The notes beneath the pieces were generated by a model that saw nothing but the letters and a program-made list of their open reading frames with translations, had not been told where the DNA came from and did not search any database. Position numbers and translations under genes: made by a program. From positions 1 to 64,000 of the forward strand of contig NZ_JAQZAJ010000002.1 in assembly GCF_028737195.1 (NCBI RefSeq): DNA of 64,000 nt, given 5' to 3'. Shown here piece by piece: positions 56,297 through 64,000 of this stretch; position 1 is the stretch's first letter; each line of letters starts with the position of its first letter. This DNA is from Pseudovibrio exalbescens. GTDB lineage: Bacteria > Pseudomonadota > Alphaproteobacteria > Rhizobiales > Stappiaceae.

Positions 56297-57160
56297 GTGT
56301 TCCCAATAAAGTCTCGGGCGCATTCCCACATGCGCAAAGTCGTGTCCAGTGTTTGTGCTCTTCTCGCTTTTGCAACACTATCCACAACTACTACAGAAGC
56401 TAAAACCCAGCAGGTGGGTGGCACCTATGACATTTCCATAGCTGGCTTCACTGTTGGACGTGGCTCTTTGTCTCTGGTTCTGCAAGGCAACGCATACTCC
56501 GCAAAGGTGGGAATGGAGCCTGCGGGAATCGGCACCCTGTTCTCCACAGGTAAAGGCGGTGCAGAGGCAACCGGCTGGCTCAAAGGCAAGCGAGTTCTGC
56601 CATCGCGCTACACCATGGCGTCTCAGGCAGCGAACCGAGATTTTTTCGTAAACCTGCGTCAAGGTTCTGGCCATGTGCGTCAGGCTGAAGTGGTGCCCCA
56701 GTTCAAACCCTCCAAGACGCGTATTAAAATGACAAAGCGTCACAAGCGAAATGCCATGGACCCGCTCAGCGCGGCTGTGGTGCCCGCACCATCACGCGCC
56801 AAGGTGCTGGATGCCTCCGTCTGCAATCGCACGCTGCCGATTTATGACGGCTGGACCCGCTTCGACGTAAAAATGGAATATAAAACAATCAAGTCCGTCT
56901 CCGGCCGCGGCTATGACGGTGATGTGGTTGTCTGTAAAGTGAGATGGGATCCGGTCGCAGGACACCGCCCTGAGCGCAAGAACGTGAAAATGCTTCAACA
57001 AGCAAATGATATTGAAGCGTGGTTTGCGCCGGTAGGTTCTTCGCGGGTTTTGATCCCCTATCGGATTTCTATTCCCACCCCCACAGGTACCCTGCTGATA
57101 CAAGCTGAGCGCCTCGACATGGTTTCTGCGCTCAGCACAGCATCCAACGCTGGAAACTAG
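56297..57160 (+). CDS. DUF3108 domain protein, exported
   Basis: Exported protein of the DUF3108 family; function unknown. In the 287-residue reading, a signal peptide (about 1-35, hydrophobic core VCALLAFATLS) is followed by the DUF3108 beta-rich domain with YDISIAGFTVGRGSL, SKTRIKMTKRHKRNAMDPLSA and RFDVKMEYK. I prefer the GTG at 56297 because GGAGG lies 9 nt upstream; the ATG at 56330 has no good site but would give a tighter signal peptide. The frame is also open back to 56207. Confidence 0.82.
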   Translation: MFPIKSRAHSHMRKVVSSVCALLAFATLSTTTTEAKTQQVGGTYDISIAGFTVGRGSLSLVLQGNAYSAKVGMEPAGIGTLFSTGKGGAEATGWLKGKRVLPSRYTMASQAANRDFFVNLRQGSGHVRQAEVVPQFKPSKTRIKMTKRHKRNAMDPLSAAVVPAPSRAKVLDASVCNRTLPIYDGWTRFDVKMEYKTIKSVSGRGYDGDVVVCKVRWDPVAGHRPERKNVKMLQQANDIEAWFAPVGSSRVLIPYRISIPTPTGTLLIQAERLDMVSALSTASNAGN

Positions 57161-57328
57161 CAAAAATACCTGTCACATATTGCGCTCGGCCGAACGCACA
57201 CCCAGTTTTATCTCCGGAGACCTTGACACAAAGGCCCTTCAACGCCAGTGTCGCGCCAAAAATTACGCGCGGTTCCTTGTCCAACCATGACAGGTTGAAC
57301 CTGCAGCTTGTTACGAGTGAATGTCTAT

Positions 57329-58285
57329 ATGCGCAGTTACCTAGAATTCGAAAAATCGGTTGCCGACCTTGAAGGCAAGGTCCAGGAACTCAAGATCCTG
57401 GCCGAGGGCGGTGAAGCGGTTGACGTTGATGACGAAATCTCCCGCCTTCAGGAAAAAGCCGACGCAGCTTTGAGGGATATCTATTCCAAGCTGACTCCTT
57501 GGCAGAAAACCCTGATCGCCCGCCATCCGGACCGTCCGCATTCCGTGGATTACATCAGCGGTCTGATCACAGATTTCACGCCACTTGCCGGTGATCGCAA
57601 GTTCTCCGAGGACAATGCCATCATCGCAGGCTTTGGTCGTTTTCGTGGTCAGTCCATTGCCGTTATCGGTCAGGAAAAAGGACACGACACGGAAAGCCGC
57701 CTGAAGCGCAACTTCGGCATGGCCCGCCCGGAGGGCTACCGCAAGGCCGTGCGCATCATGGAAATGGCAAACCGCTTCGACATTCCGCTGGTGTCCTTCG
57801 TTGACACCGCCGGCGCATACCCTGGCATTGGTGCCGAAGAACGCGGTCAGGCAGAAGCCATCGCCCGTTCAACAGATACCTGTCTGGGTCTGACCATTCC
57901 AAGCGTTTCCCTCGTTATTGGCGAAGGTGGCTCCGGAGGCGCGATCGCCATTGCCACAGCAAACCATGTCGCCATGCTGGAGCATTCCATCTATTCCGTG
58001 ATCTCTCCAGAAGCAGGTGCTTCCATTCTGTGGCGCGACAGCGCAAAGGCACAGGAAGCGGCCACCAACATGAAGATCACCGCTCAGGACCTCATGTCGC
58101 TGAAGATCATTGATGAGATCATCGATGAACCAATTGGCGGCGCCCACCGCGCCAAGGAAACCGTGGTGAACAGCGCTGGCAAGACCCTTGAAAACGCGCT
58201 GCATTCTCTGACCCAGATGGACGGCGCCAGCCTGCGCACCCATCGCCGCGAGAAATTCCTGCGAATTGGCCGCGAACTGGGCTAG
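57329..58285 (+). CDS. accA: Acetyl-CoA carboxylase carboxyltransferase subunit alpha
   Basis: Alpha subunit of the carboxyltransferase that makes malonyl-CoA for fatty acid synthesis. The 318-residue protein is the usual length, with the [18 protein letters not shown] start, the [19 protein letters not shown] motif, the [19 protein letters not shown] and [11 protein letters not shown] crotonase-fold motifs. The ATG at 57329 fits the family; TTG and GTG codons further up are open. It stands alone with a terminator after it; accD is elsewhere. Confidence 0.97.
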   Translation: MRSYLEFEKSVADLEGKVQELKILAEGGEAVDVDDEISRLQEKADAALRDIYSKLTPWQKTLIARHPDRPHSVDYISGLITDFTPLAGDRKFSEDNAIIAGFGRFRGQSIAVIGQEKGHDTESRLKRNFGMARPEGYRKAVRIMEMANRFDIPLVSFVDTAGAYPGIGAEERGQAEAIARSTDTCLGLTIPSVSLVIGEGGSGGAIAIATANHVAMLEHSIYSVISPEAGASILWRDSAKAQEAATNMKITAQDLMSLKIIDEIIDEPIGGAHRAKETVVNSAGKTLENALHSLTQMDGASLRTHRREKFLRIGRELG

Positions 58286-58313
58286 CCCACGGCAACAAGT
58301 CGGTTTTATTAGG

Positions 58314-58343
58314 AAAAGGTGCCACAATTTGGCACCTTTTCTT
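58314..58343 (+). terminator. Terminator of accA
   Basis: Perfect 10-bp stem (58314-58323 with 58331-58340), loop ACAATTT, ending in TTTTCTT. Confidence 0.93.
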
Positions 58344-58562
58344 CGTTAGGGACTGCAATTACTCTGGGAAAGCAAGTTTGTTTCAAACAAGATATTAACA
58401 ATGCAATTCTGTTCACTCGACGGGTAACCACCTATCAACTATACCTGTCTAAGATTTTTCCTGCGGACACAGTGTCGGGTTCACTGTGTCGGGCTCTGCC
58501 AAAAACGGAAAAATGGGGCGCGCTGCATGAAGAAGAAGCTTGAAAGTGCCTATGCAGGTACG

Positions 58563-59741
58563 ATGAAGAAACTGGCCGTTTTGGCGGTTGCAGGACTTCT
58601 CGCCGGTTGTCAGGCCTCAGAGTTTACAGATGCCAAGCATCAGCGCCCTGTCAGCGCCGACCTTCAGCGGAAAATGAAAGCCGAAAACATGGAGAAGACC
58701 TCTCCTATTCTCGTGCGCATTTTCAAGGAAGAGTCCGAACTGGAGATCTGGAAGCAGACCCGTGACGGCACCTACGAAAAGCTCGATACCTTTGATATCT
58801 GCAAATGGTCCGGCAAGCTCGGTCCGAAGTTCAAAGAGGGTGACCGTCAGGCGCCTGAAGGGTTCTACACCGTTACGCCGGGTCTTATGAACCCGAACTC
58901 GAACTATTACCTCTCTTTCAACCTCGGCTATCCTAACAAGTTTGACCGCGCCCACGAGCGCACAGGGTCACATTTGATGGTCCATGGTGCCTGCTCATCC
59001 CGTGGCTGTTATGCCATGACTGACGAACAGATGGCTGACATCTACGCCTTGGCTCGTGACAGCTTCATGGGCGGTCAGCGCGATTTTCAGGTACAGGCGT
59101 TCCCCTTCCGCATGACACCGGAGAACATGGCACGCCACCGTCACAACGAACACTTCGAGTTTTGGCAGATTCTGAAGGAAGGTTACGACCACTTCGAGAT
59201 CGCCAAGGTACCGCCAAAGATCGACGTCTGTGACAGCCGCTATGTCTTTAACGCGCAGCCGACCCAGCGCGGAGCCAAGTTCAGCCCACGCATAGCCTGC
59301 CCAGACTACCAGTTGCCAGAGGGCATCGCGGTTGCTTTCAACAAGAAGCAGCAGAGCGACGCTCAGGAAATGGCCAAAATTATTTTGGCTGAGGAAGAAA
59401 GCGCCCGTCGCAAGGCGGCAATCGCAGCCTTCTTTGGCAACGATCAGGCTGACGAAGCGCCAGTGGCAACCGATACACCTGCGCCAACATCTGTTGCGCG
59501 TTCAGCACCAGCCTCAACCACCGTGGCAAGCACACCAAGCGCTCAAGCCACCGTGGCACCGCTTGCTCTCACCGCCCAACCGTCTCCTGCAGAGACTGCC
59601 GATGAGGGCTCGGGCTCACGTGCTTTCGGTTTCTTTGACAGCATTTTCCCATTCGGTCAGAGCGGGGAAAGTGACAAGGCCAAGGTGGCACAGATCGGCA
59701 CACCAGATCCGAACGCCCCGATCCCAGCTGCCAAGCCATAA
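58563..59741 (+). CDS. L,D-transpeptidase-family lipoprotein (YafK-like)
   Basis: Predicted lipoprotein with a YkuD-type murein domain. In the 392-residue reading, the lipobox LLAGC places the acylated cysteine at 16. The YkuD-like domain (about 45-190) has the YLSFNLGYPNKFDRAHERTG and HLMVHGACSSRGCYAMTDEQ blocks, with probable catalytic C149. A long C-terminal region (about 250-392) is Ala/Pro/Thr-rich and disordered. The ATG at 58563 gives a short, normal lipoprotein signal; another ATG at 58527 adds 12 residues. YafK/DpaA relatives cut Lpp off peptidoglycan; activity here is inference. Confidence 0.85.
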   Translation: MKKLAVLAVAGLLAGCQASEFTDAKHQRPVSADLQRKMKAENMEKTSPILVRIFKEESELEIWKQTRDGTYEKLDTFDICKWSGKLGPKFKEGDRQAPEGFYTVTPGLMNPNSNYYLSFNLGYPNKFDRAHERTGSHLMVHGACSSRGCYAMTDEQMADIYALARDSFMGGQRDFQVQAFPFRMTPENMARHRHNEHFEFWQILKEGYDHFEIAKVPPKIDVCDSRYVFNAQPTQRGAKFSPRIACPDYQLPEGIAVAFNKKQQSDAQEMAKIILAEEESARRKAAIAAFFGNDQADEAPVATDTPAPTSVARSAPASTTVASTPSAQATVAPLALTAQPSPAETADEGSGSRAFGFFDSIFPFGQSGESDKAKVAQIGTPDPNAPIPAAKP

Positions 59742-59765
59742 GCCGAAACACCACCAATTGACATG

Positions 59766-59802
59766 AGGGCTGCAAACACCGTTTGCGGCCCTTTCCTTTA
59801 TT
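59766..59802 (+). terminator. Terminator after the L,D-transpeptidase lipoprotein gene
   Basis: 12-bp stem (59766-59777 with 59781-59792, one G-U pair) with loop ACC, followed by TTCCTTTATTTT. Confidence 0.85.
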
Positions 59803-59931
59803 TTCTAGAGCCTTACCTGGCCCAAACCAACGCCCTCGGGAAACCGTGGTGCCAAAAGCACCGAGTTGATGAACGTCGAATCCTTAGTAAATTGCATGCC
59901 ATGCTTGCCTTGCAGGATTGGATAGTGGTCA

Positions 59932-60951
59932 ATGAGCAAAGACTTCAAGGACGCTCTCGTCAGCCTCGAGAAGTGTCAAAAGAGCCTGTTCAAGGCAAGA
60001 CATTTCGACGACATGAAGACGAGCCTGACCGCCTTCAAGCAACGGTATGATGCCAACGTCGGTGAACTCTCTCGGCTCAAGCAGTCCGTTCCCCACTTTT
60101 TGAACATGGAGCAGTTGCTGGAACACAAGCTCTGCGACTGCTTGGACGCCACCAGCTTAGAAGTAGGCGCCTATCCGCAACGCAGCCATCTGTTTTCAAC
60201 CTTGTTGCTGGTGCGATGCGCGACCTGCGGTTCAGCGCATGTGCCTAAAATGACATTCGATTTAGACAAATATTACAGCGCGCAATATGCGCATGACGTG
60301 CAGCAGTTCAGAACCTCCGGCAAACCCTTTTTCGGCCCAGAAAACGAGTTCTTGCAGAGCAAGACCTACGAACGCATGAAAAACCGGGCCAAGCTGATGC
60401 TCTCGCTCGCAGGCGATCATGAAGACCACGCCATATTGGACTTTGGATGCGGCGTGGGTATCCTCCTGCATGAATCTGAAGCCCGGACCAAGTACGCCGT
60501 TGAGAGCGATCAGTACGCCCTGCGAATTCTGCAAGGGGAGCTGGGGGTCACTGTTACCGCACTGGAAAATCCGGATTTGAAACTAAACGCCATTTACGCC
60601 AGCCATGTCCTTGAGCACTTGGCAGCTGAGGACTTGATGGGCACCTTGGCCAAGTTTCGCGCCCTGCTTAAGGCGGAGGGGAAACTGGTCATCTTTGTCC
60701 CAGACGGGGCAGATCACATCCAGCGGCTCAAAGCGGGCAGCCGAGATGGCATTCTGTTTGAACCGCACACCCTGCATTTCTCACTAAAGAGCCTGATAGA
60801 CACCATGACCCGAGCCGGTTTTTCCGTCACCCACGCCTCGCGTCCCACCAGCGTCAAATCCGATACGGCTCTTTACTCCGCTGACTACCTGAGGCCCTAT
60901 GCGGACATCCCCACTGCAGACCTTGCTGTTGTCGGCACGCCAATCAACTAG
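59932..60951 (+). CDS. Class I methyltransferase with cysteine-rich (zinc-type) N-terminal domain
   Basis: SAM-dependent methyltransferase of unknown substrate. The 339-residue protein has an N-terminal helical segment (about 1-60), a likely zinc-ribbon with C68, C70, C96 and C99 (LCDC, RCATCG), a linker with LDKYYSAQYAHD, then the methyltransferase domain (about 150-280) with ILDFGCGVGILLHES and YASHVLEHLAAEDLM. This layout resembles methyltransferases found with sugar and surface-polymer genes, but none are near. It stands alone, convergent with the DUF429 gene (7 nt). Confidence 0.8.
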   Translation: MSKDFKDALVSLEKCQKSLFKARHFDDMKTSLTAFKQRYDANVGELSRLKQSVPHFLNMEQLLEHKLCDCLDATSLEVGAYPQRSHLFSTLLLVRCATCGSAHVPKMTFDLDKYYSAQYAHDVQQFRTSGKPFFGPENEFLQSKTYERMKNRAKLMLSLAGDHEDHAILDFGCGVGILLHESEARTKYAVESDQYALRILQGELGVTVTALENPDLKLNAIYASHVLEHLAAEDLMGTLAKFRALLKAEGKLVIFVPDGADHIQRLKAGSRDGILFEPHTLHFSLKSLIDTMTRAGFSVTHASRPTSVKSDTALYSADYLRPYADIPTADLAVVGTPIN

Positions 60952-60958
60952 GCAGCTC

Positions 60959-61696
60959 TCACGCCCAGATCGCCATGCGCAAGCCGCGCCCGTCGCGCCG
61001 AAAGTCCTGCGGGAACGGCTCAGCCTCGCCGTGATAGAGCCTTTCAGCGATGACAGCGTTCACACAGGCATCCAGCACATCATCTCTGCCAGCGCCCTTC
61101 GGCGGCTTCTGATCAAGAAAGCGCTTTGAATAGTCAAACTGTGTCAATAAATCCCGTCGCATATCCAACCCGGCCCCATTCGGTTGCCCTTTGACCTTCT
61201 TCGGAAGAGGGATCGGCGCTTGCCCATTCAGCCGCCAGAACGCCATCTCCGGATGAACTTCGAAGATAGTCTCTTCCAGCGCAGGGAGCATAACTTCGTC
61301 AAGCTCGCGTATTTTCGGGAACAGATAGAATGCCTGCTTGGAAACCTTCCGGGGTGGGCTGGAGGTTGCCATGGCCACCTCACAAGCCTCCCAATAGTCT
61401 TCGCAGTAAACGGCTTTCCGAGAGGGGATAGCGAACACCGTGGACTGTCGCATGCCCAGATGAGCGCGCACCGCCTTCTCCGCACCGCGTCCCGTCGAGC
61501 CCATGTGATCGGGAAGTCCAATGGGCATGTCCACGGCGATTTTGGCTGGTTGCGTTGGCGAACGCAGAATATCCGCAAATCTTTCAAACAAACGCAAAGT
61601 TGGCTCAGCCACCTTGTTCACGTCTCGAAAGATGGCTAACCACCCTGCCCGGCACCCATCAACTCCCGCGACCCAAACGGGTTCGCCATCAGGCAC
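60959..61696 (-). CDS. DUF429 family protein (predicted RNase H-like fold)
   Basis: DUF429 family; a nuclease-like fold has been predicted but no activity shown. The 245-residue protein has the family segments VAGVDGCRAGWLAI near the N-terminus, AVDMPIGLPDHMG (Asp residues likely metal-binding), RQSTVFAIPSRKAVY, HPEMAFW and RDDVLDACVNAVIAE near the end. The start is GTG at 61696 with GGAGG 9 nt upstream, placed inside the end of pdxY; the stop of pdxY overlaps it by 8 nt. A TTG at 61714 has no such site. Confidence 0.85.
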   Translation of the reverse strand: MPDGEPVWVAGVDGCRAGWLAIFRDVNKVAEPTLRLFERFADILRSPTQPAKIAVDMPIGLPDHMGSTGRGAEKAVRAHLGMRQSTVFAIPSRKAVYCEDYWEACEVAMATSSPPRKVSKQAFYLFPKIRELDEVMLPALEETIFEVHPEMAFWRLNGQAPIPLPKKVKGQPNGAGLDMRRDLLTQFDYSKRFLDQKPPKGAGRDDVLDACVNAVIAERLYHGEAEPFPQDFRRDGRGLRMAIWA

Positions 61697-62606
61697 GGGC
61701 GGGCGCCTCCACAATTCGGCGAGCGTTGATCAGCGCCATTGGCTGCAGCAAGACGCCCTGGTTCTGTGGGATAAGAAGCTCATCCCCCGCCATCTTGACG
61801 GACCGGGCCACCAGTTCAAACGTTGATGCTGTTGCCTTTTTCAGCGCGTCCGCAGGCGCTGCGCCGTCTAGCCAGCGGGCATAAAACAGCGCTGACAAAA
61901 GCGTCCCAGCCCCTTTGGGCGCGTTGGGAACCTGCGCATGTTCAATGATCGTGGCCAATCCAGGCTCGACCAGAATGTTGGCCATGCTGTTCCGGCGCAG
62001 AGCTGGTGCCGAAGTTATCACCACATGCGCCACATCCAGCAGGCGGGCCGCTGCCACCGCTTCCTGTTCCGTCTCGGCACTGAAGCCACTCAGCACCGCA
62101 AGTTCCTCACGGTTGGGAGTCACACAATCGGCGAGCGGGAATAACTTTTCAATCAAGCTCCTGAGCAAGTCTGGATTGACCGCCTCTTCCTCAGTGCCGC
62201 CCAGCGCCGGATCGCAGAGGCAGGTGACGCTTGGGTTCAAGCCACGCACAGCTTGTATCAGCCGCGCAACCTCGTGGACCTGCGTGGCACTCGCAAGGCA
62301 GCCAGTGAAAATACCGCCCACCTGATCAAGCCAAGGCGCATTGATGGTGTCATCGATAAGCCGTTTGAAATCAGTATCTTGAGGAACAAAGGCTGCACTT
62401 GGACCATGACTGCTTGGCCATGGGATCATGGCCGTTGGAACTTGCCAGACCTGATGTTCGAGGCGCTGAAGGGCAAAGGCGGCCCCCTGGAGGCCGCAGG
62501 TGGTGCGTACCCCTTGCGCGCCGATCAGCAGCACGACAGGCTTCAGCCCATCGCCTTCATGAGACCGAAAATCCTCCGGCTTCTTTATGAAGCGCTCAAG
62601 CGACAT
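61689..62606 (-). CDS. pdxY: Pyridoxal kinase (PdxY/PdxK-type)
   Basis: Ribokinase-superfamily enzyme phosphorylating pyridoxal in vitamin B6 salvage. In the 305-residue reading an unusual N-terminal stretch (about 1-23) precedes the kinase domain, which starts [35 protein letters not shown]. Inside are the CDPALGG and [13 protein letters not shown] motifs and the [16 protein letters not shown] anion-hole region, where the family usually has a catalytic Asp (GxGD or GTGD); here the motif reads GAGT, so activity is not certain. The ATG at 62606 overlaps the ispG stop by 11 nt; an ATG at 62627 is also open. Confidence 0.82.
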   Translation of the reverse strand: MSLERFIKKPEDFRSHEGDGLKPVVLLIGAQGVRTTCGLQGAAFALQRLEHQVWQVPTAMIPWPSSHGPSAAFVPQDTDFKRLIDDTINAPWLDQVGGIFTGCLASATQVHEVARLIQAVRGLNPSVTCLCDPALGGTEEEAVNPDLLRSLIEKLFPLADCVTPNREELAVLSGFSAETEQEAVAAARLLDVAHVVITSAPALRRNSMANILVEPGLATIIEHAQVPNAPKGAGTLLSALFYARWLDGAAPADALKKATASTFELVARSVKMAGDELLIPQNQGVLLQPMALINARRIVEAPARA

Positions 62607-63885
62607 CAGAGGATATCTCTTTTTCATCCGCGCCAGATGCGCCGGTCCCGAAGCGTTTTTCGATGTACTCCAGCACCATCGCCTTGAACTCGTTGGCGAT
62701 GTTCGGGCCGCGTAAGGTCACCGTTTTTTCGCCATCTACAAACACCGGAGCTGCAGGTTCTTCCCCTGTGCCCGGCAGCGAAATGCCGATGTCGGCGTGC
62801 TTGGATTCGCCCGGACCGTTCACAATACAGCCCATAACCGCCACATTCAGGCTCTCGACACCAGGATATTTTTCGCGCCATACAGGCATGCTTTCGCGGA
62901 TATGCCCCTGAATGTCCTGGGCCAGCTCTTGGAAGACGGTGGAGGTTGTCCGCCCACATCCTGGACACGCGGCGACGATCGGCACAAAGCTGCGGAAGCC
63001 CATGGTTTGTAGAAGCTCTTGAGAAACCTGCACTTCTCGGCTTCGATCGCCACCCGGCTCTGGTGTCAGAGATACGCGAACCGTGTCACCAATTCCCTGT
63101 TGGAGCAGGACACCCATGGACGCCGCCGAAGCAACAATCCCCTTCGTACCCATGCCCGCTTCCGTCAGGCCCAAGTGAAGAGCGTAGTCACAACGCTGCG
63201 CCAAATCGGTGTAAACAGCGATAAGATCTTGAACTTGCGAAACTTTTGCCGAGAGGATGATCTTGTCACGCCCCAGCCCGAGCTCCTCAGCCCGTTGTGC
63301 GGACAGCAGACCGGACTGACAAATGGCTTCCCGCATGACTTCCTCAGCCGTCATCGGAGAACCGTTCTTCTGGTTCTGGTCCATCAAATGCGTGAGCAAT
63401 TCTTGATCAAGAGAGCCCCAGTTGACGCCAATGCGAACCGGCTTGTCATGCTTGATCGCCATCTCGATGATCTGGGAAAACTGCTTGTCCCGCTTGGCTT
63501 TAAAGCCAACATTTCCGGGATTGATCCGGTATTTGTCCAACGCCTCGGCGCAGCCCGGATGGTCCGCCAAGAGCTTGTGGCCATTGTAATGGAAGTCACC
63601 AATCAGCGGTACATCGATGCCAATGCGCTCCAGCCGCTCCTTGATACGGGGAACCGCAGCGGCCGACTCATCCCGGTCGACGGTTATGCGCACCAACTCT
63701 GACCCGGCGCGCGCGAGCGCAGCAACCTGAGCCACGGTGGAATCCGCATCCGCCGTATCCGTATTCGTCATTGATTGCACAACGATAGGGGCATTTCCGC
63801 CCACCACAACGCCGCCGACATTCACACCAACTGACTTGCGGCGTGGAAATGGTTTCGAAAAGTAATCCCCGGCAGGTTTTGTCAT
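62596..63885 (-). CDS. ispG: 4-hydroxy-3-methylbut-2-en-1-yl diphosphate synthase IspG
   Basis: Iron-sulfur enzyme of the MEP isoprenoid pathway, converting MEcPP to HMBPP. The 429-residue protein has the barrel with [12 protein letters not shown] and [19 protein letters not shown], and the [4Fe-4S] ligands in [10 protein letters not shown] and GCIVNGPGE. The ATG at 63885 begins the family start (MTKPAGDYF); a GTG at 63918 adds 11 codons. First of an overlapping leftward set with pdxY and the DUF429 gene. Confidence 0.96.
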   Translation of the reverse strand: MTKPAGDYFSKPFPRRKSVGVNVGGVVVGGNAPIVVQSMTNTDTADADSTVAQVAALARAGSELVRITVDRDESAAAVPRIKERLERIGIDVPLIGDFHYNGHKLLADHPGCAEALDKYRINPGNVGFKAKRDKQFSQIIEMAIKHDKPVRIGVNWGSLDQELLTHLMDQNQKNGSPMTAEEVMREAICQSGLLSAQRAEELGLGRDKIILSAKVSQVQDLIAVYTDLAQRCDYALHLGLTEAGMGTKGIVASAASMGVLLQQGIGDTVRVSLTPEPGGDRSREVQVSQELLQTMGFRSFVPIVAACPGCGRTTSTVFQELAQDIQGHIRESMPVWREKYPGVESLNVAVMGCIVNGPGESKHADIGISLPGTGEEPAAPVFVDGEKTVTLRGPNIANEFKAMVLEYIEKRFGTGASGADEKEISSDVA

Positions 63886-64000
63886 CTTTGGTCCACTGGC
63901 AGTGCTAAACGTCGACACACGGAGTGCCGCAGTTACAATGGCGTGTCAATAGACCACCATAAGGTCAACTACGCACCCGACCCGCCTTACTTAATACTTT

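Overview
The window reads as a piece of an alphaproteobacterial chromosome, not as a mobile or accessory region. The evidence is a set of lineage-typical families (DUF4167, DUF1178, DUF2794, aerobic CobS/CobT chelatase subunits, a lone Flp pilin, methylsuccinyl-CoA dehydrogenase) and the gene order lysC-ptsP-prfA-prmC. A marine member of the Stappiaceae/Pseudovibrio-Labrenzia type is my guess, made from protein resemblance only. I saw no transposase, phage, integron or CRISPR array; XerD is the chromosomal recombinase.

Layout. 0.4-12.2 kb: an M23 peptidase, then a leftward block of clpB (with a heat-shock-like promoter and a palindrome upstream), a DUF4167 protein, prmC, prfA, ptsP and lysC. 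12.3-14.5 kb: rightward ubiG, a small alpha/beta hydrolase and a phasin with a basic tail. 14.6-22.1 kb: mostly leftward DUF1178, nitrilase-family amidase, grxC, comF, Flp pilin, Nudix hydrolase, GNAT, argJ and a periplasmic parvulin isomerase, with one rightward methyltransferase. 22.3-37.2 kb: secA, two envelope proteins, an alpha/beta hydrolase, a ferredoxin reductase, an orphan chemoreceptor, a YihY/BrkB membrane protein, mcd of the ethylmalonyl-CoA pathway, a tiny secreted protein, thpR, an aldo/keto reductase and a GDSL esterase.

37.3-45.5 kb: an ABC ATPase/permease pair, a BI-1 protein, small unknowns, ppa, dsbB, a YqaA-type membrane protein and tRNA-Leu(CAA). 45.5-54.9 kb: xerD with a 44-residue membrane protein upstream, the overlapping aroK-aroB-CorC operon, bolA, a J-domain protein, and cobS-cobT overlapping a Tat-exported phytase-like protein. 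55.0-64 kb: rpmB with a queuosine-precursor transporter, a DUF3108 protein, accA, an L,D-transpeptidase lipoprotein, a zinc-type methyltransferase, and the overlapping leftward set ispG-pdxY-DUF429.

Functionally this is core metabolism, protein quality control and secretion, and envelope maintenance. Rho-independent terminators separate many units and support the operon boundaries. I did not find a convincing new biological system. The best leads are small or poorly known items: the 44-residue protein before xerD, the phasin tail, the RTPR-repeat DUF4167 protein, the paired palindromes near 26.7 kb and the coupling of cobT to an exported protein.
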